DNA from: Mycobacteriaceae bacterium
GTDB lineage: Bacteria > Actinomycetota > Actinomycetes > Mycobacteriales > Mycobacteriaceae
Assembly: GCA_029977845.1 (NCBI GenBank)
Contig: JAPOKC010000003.1
Coordinates: 56,047 to 120,046, forward strand
DNA: 64,000 bases
Direction: 5' to 3'
Part shown: positions 28,906 through 37,300 of the stretch, piece after piece
How the letters are laid out: each line of letters starts with the position of its first letter
How positions within the stretch are numbered: position 1 is the stretch's first letter
Notes under the pieces: model-generated
What the model was told of the DNA's origin: nothing
Seen by the model: the letters and a program-made list of their open reading frames with translations, nothing else
Databases searched by the model: none
Program-made: the position numbers and the translations under genes

Positions 28906-30120
28906 CTAGGGGAATTTAGCCAGGAGTTCATCTTCGGAGACGACGAAGGTGGAGTCGTCCGAGTTCGCGTCCTCCCTGCTCGTCAGGAGAATGACTTTCT
29001 CGGGCAATGGGATTGAGCGGTCAGCCCGCGCAACGAGTCCGGATACCGGGAAACCACTGGCCTGGGACAGGAAGCGCGGTGGATCGTCCAGGTAGTACAC
29101 CACCGCAGCGGGTTCGGGATAGAACGGCTTCAGACCGAGTAGGTATTCCAATGCGGCATTGACGCGATAGGTCTCGTACGGGGCCGGCAGCAGCGAGTCG
29201 TCACCGACACAGCGGAGCCGGTTTGCGATGTAGTAGTTGTCGATCCAATCCCTAGCCTCGAGGGTCCGGAGTCGCAACGCAACATGCATCCGGATGTTGA
29301 CGAAGTGTTGAATGGCGCGATTACACCAGGCCAGGTTCTCGGCATCGAGAAGATGCGCGACACGCGACAGGATGTAGTCCAGGCCGCCACGGTAACGGTC
29401 CCAACCTGCTTTGACCTCTTCATGACCCGCCCTGCTGTGCGATTCACCCTCGAAATACCTGATGACCGAGCGGTAAAAAGGCTCAGGCCTGAAGGTCACC
29501 GCCGAGCGATCGACCATTAACGTGATTAGGACGAAAAAATAAAACGCGAACGGATTGGAGTCGCCTGCAACATCTCTCGCGAGATCTGTCCTTGCCAGGT
29601 AGACCTCCGGAAAAACATGCCCTTTCACTATGAAATCGAAAAGCGGACCGTGGTCTCCCGCCGCAATAAACGTTTCCTGATCCACCGAATAGAACTGATC
29701 GAGATCGACTTCCGCAACCCGGTCGTGTGTGAACCACGGCGCAAAGACCGCGCCGACTTCCGGATTTTCCTCGAGGTAGGCGATATGACCGCCGAGTGCC
29801 GACGGAATGAGGAGGTCATCGTCGGCCAGATAGACTAAATATCTCCCTCTGGCTGCACCGTAGAGCTGGCGAATATTGCGGTCGGCACCGAGGTTGTCCA
29901 ACCGTCTGAAATAGCGAATGTTCAGTCGCCCGTCGTACGCCCGAACGATCTCCGGCGTGTCATCCTCGGACGCGTTGTCACCGATCAGCACTTCGTAGGA
30001 ATAGCCGAGTTCGCCGATATGGTCCGCGAGGTCTTGCAACAGGCAGTTCAGATAGCGCGCCCTGTTGTAGGTGGGGATGCAGATACTCAGTACGGGTTGA
30101 GGAACGGCGGCCGGGTTCAT
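28906..30120 (-). CDS. GT2 family glycosyltransferase
   Basis: A 404-residue GT-A fold enzyme. The N-terminus is LSICIPTYNRARYLNCLLQD, followed by IGDNASEDDTPEIV and the metal-binding LVYLADDDLLIPSA with the DDD motif. The C-terminal 150 residues are a variable acceptor domain. No membrane helix is evident, so it acts in the cytosol on a sugar nucleotide of unknown identity. The gene is visibly richer in A/T (runs such as AAAAAATAAAA near 29534, unusual third-base A/T) than its neighbours, which suggests recent acquisition. It overlaps the epoxide hydrolase gene by 4 bases. Confidence 0.85.
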   Translation of the reverse strand: MNPAAVPQPVLSICIPTYNRARYLNCLLQDLADHIGELGYSYEVLIGDNASEDDTPEIVRAYDGRLNIRYFRRLDNLGADRNIRQLYGAARGRYLVYLADDDLLIPSALGGHIAYLEENPEVGAVFAPWFTHDRVAEVDLDQFYSVDQETFIAAGDHGPLFDFIVKGHVFPEVYLARTDLARDVAGDSNPFAFYFFVLITLMVDRSAVTFRPEPFYRSVIRYFEGESHSRAGHEEVKAGWDRYRGGLDYILSRVAHLLDAENLAWCNRAIQHFVNIRMHVALRLRTLEARDWIDNYYIANRLRCVGDDSLLPAPYETYRVNAALEYLLGLKPFYPEPAAVVYYLDDPPRFLSQASGFPVSGLVARADRSIPLPEKVILLTSREDANSDDSTFVVSEDELLAKFP

Positions 30121-31262
30121 CGCCCTCCGATTTTCTCACGGGCGATGTTCGCGAAGAACTTCCGTACGTCTTCGATGAATAACTCCGGCTGCTCGAAGGC
30201 GGCGAAGTGCCCGCCTCGGGGCATATCGGTCCAATGGGTGATGTTGTAGCCGGTCTCACACCAGTTGCGCGGGGCCTGCAGGATCTCCTTGGGGAAACTG
30301 GCCACTCCGGTCGGCACCTGAACTTTTTCGGGCACCCGACTGCCTCCGCCGAACGAGCCGAAGCTCTCCCAGTAAAGTCGCGCCGACGAGGCAGCGGAGT
30401 TGGTGACCCAGTAGAGCATCACGTTGTCGAGAAGCTCATCTCTGGTGAAGATGTTCTCCGGATGGCCGTCACAGTCGCTCCACGCCTGGAACTTCTCCAC
30501 GATCCAGGCCAGCTGACCGGCCGGCGAATCGGCCAAACCGTAACCGACGGTTTGCGGCCGAGTGGACTGCTGCTTGGAGTAGCCGGCCTCCCACTGCTGG
30601 TAATGCCCGAGCGCCGCCAGCGCGGCCTGCTCATCGGCCGAGGGATTGCTGAGGTCACCCGACGGCATGGCGATCGGCATGTTGGTGTGAATGGCAATAC
30701 AGCCGCCCTGATCCGATGAGCCGTTTCGGCCGATCTGGGTGGTGACCATCGCACCCCAATCGCCCCCCTGCGCTCCGTACCGCCCGTAGCCCAGACGCTT
30801 CATCAGGACATCCCAGGCCTGTGCGATGCGCTCCACCTTCCAGCCGGCTGCGGTGGGCTTGCCGGAGAACCCGTAGCCGGGCAGGGTCGGGCACACCACG
30901 TGGAAGTCCTCGGCGAGCGGCTCGATCACCTTGCTGAACTCGACGATCGAGCCGGGCCAGCCGTGAGTGATGACGACGGGCAACGCATCGGGATCAGCAC
31001 AGCGCTGATGGATGAAGTGGATGTTCACACCGTCGATCTCGGTGACGAACTGATCGAATCGGTTGAGCCGCTCCTCACGGGCCCGCCAGTCGTACTCGTC
31101 GGCCCAGTAACGCGCCAGTTCCCGGGTGTAGTCCAGTGGGATGCCCTGGCTCCAGTCCGGTACACATTCCGATTCCGGCCAGCGGGTGCGGTGCAGCCGC
31201 TCTCGGAGATCGGCCAGATCGGCGTCCGGCACGGCGATACGGAATGAGCGAATCTCTGCCAT
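30117..31262 (-). CDS. Epoxide hydrolase, alpha/beta-hydrolase fold
   Basis: A 381-residue protein of the N-terminal-extended epoxide hydrolase family (EHN plus alpha/beta hydrolase). Residues 1-110 form the EHN meander region (RSFRIAVPDADLADLRERLH, RTRWPESE). The oxyanion loop is THGWPGS, and the nucleophile elbow is GGDWGAM with Asp as the attacking residue. The catalytic His is in MPRGGHFAAFEQPELF. It opens epoxides to diols. ATG at 31262 (MAEIRSFRI) is used, with a GATAAT box 6 bases upstream. It is divergent from the P450 trio, which could produce epoxides, so a shared pathway is possible. Confidence 0.9.
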   Translation of the reverse strand: MAEIRSFRIAVPDADLADLRERLHRTRWPESECVPDWSQGIPLDYTRELARYWADEYDWRAREERLNRFDQFVTEIDGVNIHFIHQRCADPDALPVVITHGWPGSIVEFSKVIEPLAEDFHVVCPTLPGYGFSGKPTAAGWKVERIAQAWDVLMKRLGYGRYGAQGGDWGAMVTTQIGRNGSSDQGGCIAIHTNMPIAMPSGDLSNPSADEQAALAALGHYQQWEAGYSKQQSTRPQTVGYGLADSPAGQLAWIVEKFQAWSDCDGHPENIFTRDELLDNVMLYWVTNSAASSARLYWESFGSFGGGSRVPEKVQVPTGVASFPKEILQAPRNWCETGYNITHWTDMPRGGHFAAFEQPELFIEDVRKFFANIAREKIGGR

Positions 31263-31268
31263 GGGGTG

Positions 31269-31274
31269 ATTATC
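31269..31274 (-). promoter_or_regulatory. -10 box of the epoxide hydrolase gene
   Basis: GATAAT on the minus strand, 6 bases before ATG at 31262. It lies 15 bases from the divergent ferredoxin box, so the two promoters share 41 bases. Confidence 0.4.
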
Positions 31275-31289
31275 GCCGGTGGCGGCCAC

Positions 31290-31295
31290 TACTGT
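31290..31295 (+). promoter_or_regulatory. -10 box of the ferredoxin gene, leaderless type
   Basis: TACTGT lies 8 bases before ATG at 31304. Confidence 0.4.
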
Positions 31296-31303
31296 TCGTC
31301 GGT

Positions 31304-31519
31304 ATGCGCTTGGTCGTCGATCTCAACAAGTGCCAGGGCTACGCCCAGTGCGTGCCGCTGGCTCCGGAGGTGCTCAAACTCATCGGCGAGGAGGCCCTCG
31401 CCTACGACCCCAACCCCGACGAATCCCAGCGGCAGCAGGTCCTACGGGCGGTGGCCTCCTGCCCGGTGCAGGCCATCATCCTGGAGCTCGATCCGCCGGC
31501 CGACCGGACCACGCTGTGA
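31304..31519 (+). CDS. [3Fe-4S]-type ferredoxin, P450 partner
   Basis: A 71-residue ferredoxin. It has three cluster cysteines, C10 and C16 in CQGYAQC and C53 in SCPVQAI. The position that would complete a 4Fe-4S site is non-cysteine (Y13), the pattern of bacterial [3Fe-4S] P450 redox partners. It passes electrons from the reductase encoded next to the P450 at 32947. Its stop overlaps the GTG of the reductase, so the two are translationally coupled. Confidence 0.92.
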   Translation: MRLVVDLNKCQGYAQCVPLAPEVLKLIGEEALAYDPNPDESQRQQVLRAVASCPVQAIILELDPPADRTTL

Positions 31520-32931
31520 CCTCCGCGGGACCGGGCATCTACTCCTTCGACGAGATCGTCAAGAAGTTCCGCGCTGAGGGTCGGATCGTCATCGTAGGTG
31601 CCTCGCTGGCCGGGCTGCGCGCGGCGGAAGCCTTGCGGGAAATGGGTTTTCAGGGTTCGCTGACGATCATCGGGGACGAACCACATGAACCCTATGACCG
31701 GCCGCCGTTGTCCAAGCAGGTCCTCAAGGGTTGGGTCCCGCCCGACCACACCAAACTGCCGCGGTTGCGGCGGGTGGATGCGGATTGGAAACTCGGCCTG
31801 GCGGCGGTGGGCCTGGACCGGATCAACCACGTGGTGAAGCTGGGCGACGGCGAGGAAGTCGGCTACGACAGACTTCTGATCGCCACCGGCACCCGGGCGA
31901 GGCCGTGGCCCAATCCCACCGAGGGAGCCCTGCAGGGCGTCTTCACCGTCCGCACCGTCGAGGACGCGGCAGGTCTATCCGCGGCGTTGAACGCAAAGCC
32001 GCGCCGGGTGCTGATCGTCGGATCCGGATTCGTCGGCTCAGAGATCGCCTCGGTGTGCCGCGACCTGGACCTTCCCGTGACGGTGACCGAACGTGGCAGC
32101 GGTCCACTCAAGGGCGCTCTCGGTGGGGTGATCAGTGATATCGCCGCCGGAATGATGCGCGACGCCGGAGTCGACCTTCGCACCGGAGTCTCGGTGAAGT
32201 CGCTCGATGGCGACGATGCCGGACACGTCCGCTCTGCGACGCTGTCCGACGGGACGCTGCTAGACGTCGACGTCGTGATCCCCTCGTTGGGTTCGATCCG
32301 CAACGTCGAGTGGCTCGACGGTGCCGGACTGGCGGCGGGACAGTGGGGGCTTGCCTGCGACGCCGGCTGCCGCGCGTTCGACATCAACGGAGTGGTGACC
32401 GACCACATCTTCGTCGCCGGCGACGTCGCCCGCGCCCCGCACGTGCTCTACGGCTATGAGTTCCTGGCCCTCGAGCACTGGGACAACGCCGTGTTCGGCG
32501 CCGAGGTGGCCGCCAACAACATGCTGCACCTCGAGGTGGGCCGCCGGCCGCACCTCCCGTTGCCGTCGTTCTGGTCCGGCCAGTTCGGGGTGAACATCAA
32601 AAGCGTCGGGGTGTGTTCCTTCGGTGACGAGATCGTGTTCACTCAGGGTTCGCCGGAGGATCGGCGTTTCGCCGCGGCGTACGGGAAGAACGGCCGCATC
32701 GTCGGCGCGGTCACGTTCAACCACGGCAAGTGGCTGCCCTACTACGCCGAACTCATCGAGCGCTCGGCGCCGTTCCCCCCTCCCCCGCCGGGCTACGACC
32801 GACCGACCAACGCCGAGGTGATGCCGGCCCGGTTCCCCGATCCGCGCGAACCCTCCGGCAATCCGGACGTGGTGCTCACCGGGCACGACCCGACCGACCG
32901 CACTGCCGAGTTCCGGCCCCGCACCCACTAA
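31516..32931 (+). CDS. Ferredoxin reductase (FAD/NAD(P)H)
   Basis: A 471-residue pyridine nucleotide-dependent reductase. After an N-terminal extension of about 22 residues, the FAD Rossmann motif is RIVIVGASLAGLRAAEAL. The NAD(P) motif is VLIVGSGFVGSEIASVC in the middle, and FVAGDVARAP binds FAD near residue 300. A C-terminal reductase domain and a Pro-rich tail of about 50 residues complete it. It is the usual third component of class I P450 systems. The start at GTG 31516 overlaps the ferredoxin stop; an internal start at the Rossmann strand is possible. Confidence 0.9.
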   Translation: MTSAGPGIYSFDEIVKKFRAEGRIVIVGASLAGLRAAEALREMGFQGSLTIIGDEPHEPYDRPPLSKQVLKGWVPPDHTKLPRLRRVDADWKLGLAAVGLDRINHVVKLGDGEEVGYDRLLIATGTRARPWPNPTEGALQGVFTVRTVEDAAGLSAALNAKPRRVLIVGSGFVGSEIASVCRDLDLPVTVTERGSGPLKGALGGVISDIAAGMMRDAGVDLRTGVSVKSLDGDDAGHVRSATLSDGTLLDVDVVIPSLGSIRNVEWLDGAGLAAGQWGLACDAGCRAFDINGVVTDHIFVAGDVARAPHVLYGYEFLALEHWDNAVFGAEVAANNMLHLEVGRRPHLPLPSFWSGQFGVNIKSVGVCSFGDEIVFTQGSPEDRRFAAAYGKNGRIVGAVTFNHGKWLPYYAELIERSAPFPPPPPGYDRPTNAEVMPARFPDPREPSGNPDVVLTGHDPTDRTAEFRPRTH

Positions 32932-32946
32932 CAGGAGTACGACGAG

Positions 32947-34206
32947 ATGGATGCCGCAACCGCCTGGGCCGAGGCGATGAAGTTCGAGAATCGCCCCAAC
33001 CCGTACCCGTACTACGAGGAACTGCGCAAGACGCCGGTGGCCAAGGTCTCCGAGCACACCTACGTCGTCACCGGTTACTCCGAAGCCGTTGCGCTGGCGC
33101 ATGATCCGCGGATCTCCTCCGACATCGGCCGCAGCCCGTCGGGCCTGTTCGGCGAGAGCGATGCCAAACTCGAGTCCGCCGAAGCCGCGCAGGCCAAGGA
33201 CAGCAGCATGCTGGTCACCGATCCGCCCGGACACGATCGGATGCGTCGCCAGTTCATGCGGCACTTCGGCCCGCCGCACTCCCCCGACCTGATCCCGAGC
33301 ATGGCCGGCTACGTCACCGACCTGGCCAACGGGATGCTGGACAAGGTCAAGGCCCGCGGCGGCACCCGGATGGACGTCGTCGAGGACTTCTCCTACCCGA
33401 TCCCGGTGTCGGTGATCTTCCGGGTGATGGGGGCGCCGATCGCCGACGAGCCGATGTTCCACGGCTGGGTGATGGACTTCATGCAGGGTGCCGACGTGGG
33501 ACCCGAACGCGGCACACCCGAGGGACAGGCCGCCGTGGCGAAGGCGGCGGCGAGCATGGGCGAACTCGACGCCTACGTCCACGATTGGGTGGCGCGCCTG
33601 GCCCGCGAGCCGGGGCCGGGTCTGCTTTCGGCGGCACTGCACGACGACGGCCCCGACGGCCCGGTGTCCCAGGACGTCGCGGTGGCCAACGCCCAGTTGC
33701 TGCTGATCGCCGGGCATGACTCGACGGTCAACACCATCACCAACTGCATCATGACACTGCTGCGCAATCCGGGTTCGTGGGATCTGTTGCGGGACAACCC
33801 GGATCTGTTGCCGCGCACCGTCGAGGAGGTACAGCGCCTCCAGGGTTCGGTGCAGTTCTTCCCGAGTCGCTGGGCCACCGCCGATATCGAGATCGGCGGG
33901 ACCCGCATCCCGGCCGGGTCGGCGGTGTTCCTGGTATGGGCGGCCGCCAACCGCGATCCGCGGCGCTTCCCCGACCCGGACCGGTTCGACCCCACCCGGG
34001 AGGACAACGAACACCTGGGCTTCGGCAGCGGAATCCACACCTGCTTCGGCGGACCACTGGCGCGCCTGGAGATCAACCTGGCCCTGGAGGTGTTCCTGCG
34101 CCGGGTGCGCTCGCCGCGACTGGTGGTCGATCCGCCGCCGTACCGGCACAACCAGGTGTTCCGTGGGCCCCGCCACCTCTGGGTGGACTTCGCGGAGATC
34201 ACCTAG
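32947..34206 (+). CDS. Cytochrome P450
   Basis: A 419-residue soluble P450. It has the I-helix oxygen-activation motif IAGHDSTVN, the ExxR motif EEVQRL, and the haem loop FGSGIHTCFGG in which C366 ligates haem. The substrate is unknown; the cluster context (ferredoxin, reductase, divergent epoxide hydrolase) suggests hydroxylation or epoxidation of a lipid or xenobiotic. The ExxR helix is followed by QGSVQFFPSRWATADIEIGG, typical of bacterial class I enzymes. It starts 15 bases after the reductase with an AGGAG site. Repeat copy B lies just downstream. Confidence 0.94.
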   Translation: MDAATAWAEAMKFENRPNPYPYYEELRKTPVAKVSEHTYVVTGYSEAVALAHDPRISSDIGRSPSGLFGESDAKLESAEAAQAKDSSMLVTDPPGHDRMRRQFMRHFGPPHSPDLIPSMAGYVTDLANGMLDKVKARGGTRMDVVEDFSYPIPVSVIFRVMGAPIADEPMFHGWVMDFMQGADVGPERGTPEGQAAVAKAAASMGELDAYVHDWVARLAREPGPGLLSAALHDDGPDGPVSQDVAVANAQLLLIAGHDSTVNTITNCIMTLLRNPGSWDLLRDNPDLLPRTVEEVQRLQGSVQFFPSRWATADIEIGGTRIPAGSAVFLVWAAANRDPRRFPDPDRFDPTREDNEHLGFGSGIHTCFGGPLARLEINLALEVFLRRVRSPRLVVDPPPYRHNQVFRGPRHLWVDFAEIT

Positions 34207-34212
34207 AAGCCA

Positions 34213-34272
34213 CGAGCGTGCGTGAAATCCTCGCTCGCACGGCGTGTCCACGTACTGACACGCCCGCTCGCG
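34213..34272. repeat. Intergenic palindromic repeat, copy B
   Basis: The element has outer arms CGAGCGTGCG and CCGCTCGCG and a central hairpin GGCGTGTC (34241-34248) pairing with GACACGCC (34257-34264). It sits in the gap between the P450 gene and lhr. Confidence 0.7.
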
Positions 34273-34303
34273 GCATGGCCACGGCAACTGGCAGGCTCGT
34301 GGT

Positions 34304-37300
34304 GTGAAACCCGCCGACCCGCTCAACCGGTTCAGCGCCCTCACCCGGCGCTGGTTCGAAGGCACCTTCGCCGCTCCGACCGCCGCGCAGTCGCAGGCCT
34401 GGGAATCGATCGCCGACGGGAACCACACCCTGGTGATCGCCCCGACCGGCTCCGGCAAGACGCTGGCCGCATTCCTCTGGGCGATCGACCGCCTGGCACA
34501 TGAATCCGAACAATCCGGCACCCGGGTCCTCTACGTCTCACCGCTGAAGGCATTGGCGATCGACGTCGAACGCAACCTGCGCACTCCGCTGGCCGGGATC
34601 TCCCGAATCGCCGAGCACGACCGTCTTACGGCGCCTCAGATCACTGTCGGCGTGCGGTCCGGCGACACCACCCCGGCCCAACGTCGCGGGCTAATCACCA
34701 ATCCCCCGGATGTGCTGATCACCACGCCTGAGTCGCTGTTCCTGATGCTGACGTCGGCAGCGCGCGAGACGTTGGCATCGGTGCAGACGGTGATCGTCGA
34801 CGAGGTGCATGCGGTGGCGGGCACCAAACGCGGAGCCCACCTCGCCCTCTCACTGGAACGTCTTGATGCACTGCTGGAGAAGCCGGCCCAACGCATCGGT
34901 CTGTCGGCTACCGTTCGCCCGCCGGAGGAAGTGGCGCGTTTCCTCACCGGCGGCAGGCCCGCCCGGATCATCAACCCGCCTGCGGCCAAGACCTTCGATC
35001 TCTCGGTACAGGTTCCGGTGCCCGATATGGCCAACCTGGAGAACAACACCATCTGGCCCGATGTCGAGAACCGGATCGTCGACCTCATCGAAGCCCATCG
35101 CTCGACCATCGTGTTCGCCAACTCACGACGGCTCGCTGAGCGAATCACCGCGCGGATCAACGAGATTCACGCAGAACGCCAAGGCGCCGAACTGAACCGA
35201 CCACCGGCCCACATGCTGGCCAGTAACCAGATCCAGGGGGCCGAGCCACTACTGGCCCGCGCGCATCACGGCTCGGTCTCCAAGGAACAGCGTGCCGCGG
35301 TAGAGGACGACCTGAAGAGCGGGCGCCTGCGCGCGGTGGTCGCCACCTCCAGCCTGGAACTCGGTATCGACATGGGATCGGTGGATCTCGTCATCCAGGT
35401 CGAGGCTCCACCATCTGTGGCCAGTGGCTTGCAGCGTGTCGGGCGGGCCGGCCATCAGGTCGGCGAGATCTCCCGCGGCGTGCTGTTGCCCAAACACCGC
35501 ACCGATCTCATCGACTGCGCGGTGAGCGCGCAGCGGATGCTCTCAGGGTCGATCGAAACCATGCGGGTTCCCGCCAACCCACTGGACGTCCTGGCCCAGC
35601 AGACGGTGGCGGCCTGCGCCTTGGAACCGGTCAGTGCCGAGGAATGGTTCGACGTGGTGCGACGCAGTGCCCCGTTCGCGACGTTGCCGCGCAGCGCCTA
35701 CGAGGCCACCCTCGACCTGCTGTCCGGCAAGTACCCCTCCACCGACTTCGCCGAACTGCGGCCCCGGCTGGTCTACGACCGAGATACCGGCACCCTGACC
35801 GCCCGGCCGGGAGCGCAACGGCTCGCGGTCACCTCCGGCGGCACCATCCCCGACCGCGGCTTGTTCAGCGTCTATCTGGCCACCGAATCCGAAAAGCCCT
35901 CGCGGGTGGGTGAACTCGACGAAGAGATGGTCTACGAATCCCGGCCCGGAGACGTCATCGCCCTCGGCGCCACCAGTTGGCGCATCACCGAGATCACCCA
36001 TGACCGGGTGCTGGTGATTCCCGCACCGGGCCAGCCGGCCCGGCTGCCGTTCTGGCGCGGGGACGACGCGGGTCGGCCCGCTGAGCTCGGCGAGGCGATC
36101 GGGCGGTTCACCGGTGAGTTGTCCGGACTAGATCCGAATGAGTTCGCCAAGCGCTGCGACGAACTCGGTTTCGACGAATTCGCGACCGCCAACCTGAGTC
36201 GGCTGATCGACGAACAGCGCGAGGCCACCAAGACCGTCCCCAGCGACAACACCCTGGTGGTCGAGCGTTTCCGCGACGAACTCGGTGACTGGCGGGTCAT
36301 CCTGCACTCGCCCTACGGACTGAAGGTGCACGGTCCGCTTGCCCTGGCGGTGAGCCGACGGCTGCTGGAACGCTACGGCATCGACGAAAAGCCGACCGCG
36401 GCGGACGACGGAATCGTCGTGCGACTGCCCGACACCGAGGACACCCCACCCGGAGCGGAACTCTTCGTCTTCGACCCGGACGAGATCGAAGCCCTGATCA
36501 CCGCCGAGGTCGGGGGCTCTGCATTGTTCGCCTCCCGGTTCCGGGAGTGCGCCGCCCGCGCGCTGCTTCTGCCCCGACGGCATCCCGGTAAGCGCTCACC
36601 GCTGTGGCATCAGCGACAGCGATCCGCCCAACTTCTCGATGTGGCACGGAAGTACCCCGACTTTCCGATGGTGCTCGAGACCGTCCGCGAGTGTCTGCAG
36701 GATGTCTACGACGTTCCCATGCTGACCGAGTTGATGACGCGGATCGCCGGCCGCAGGATTCGGCTGCTGGAGGTGGAGACTCCCACACCGTCACCGTTCG
36801 CCACATCGTTGTTGTTCGGCTACGTCGGGGCGTTCATGTACGAGGGCGACAGCCCACTGGCCGAACGCCGGGCCGCCGCACTGTCGCTGGACACCAGCCT
36901 GCTGGCTGAACTGCTGGGCAGAGTGGAACTGCGCGAGCTTCTCGATGCCGAGGTTGTGACATCCACCAGCCGACAGCTGCAGCACCTGTCCGATGATCGC
37001 AAGGCGCGCGACGCCGAGGGCGTTGCTGATCTTCTTCGGATGCTCGGGCCACTCACCGCCCAAGAAATCGCGGACCGGTGCACTGCCGCCGATGTAGGAC
37101 CCTGGCTGGACGGATTGCTCGCGACCAAACGAGTGCTCAACGTCTCCTATGCCGACCAAACCTGGTGGGTGGCCGTCGAGGACATCGGCCGGTTGCGTGA
37201 CGCCGTCGGTGTCGCCGTCCCGGTCGGTGTGCCGAGCGCGTTCACCGAGTCGGTCACCGACCCACTCGGTGAGCTGCTGGCCCGCTTCTCCCGTACCCGC

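Noticed and set aside
34207..34303. Promoter for lhr in the repeat region
   Set aside because: CAGGCT 6 bases before the GTG lacks the first T of the leaderless pattern, so it is not listed as a feature.
32260..34521. A 753-codon minus-strand frame
   Set aside because: It runs opposite the ferredoxin reductase, P450 and lhr starts, all firmly identified; there is no recognisable domain in it.
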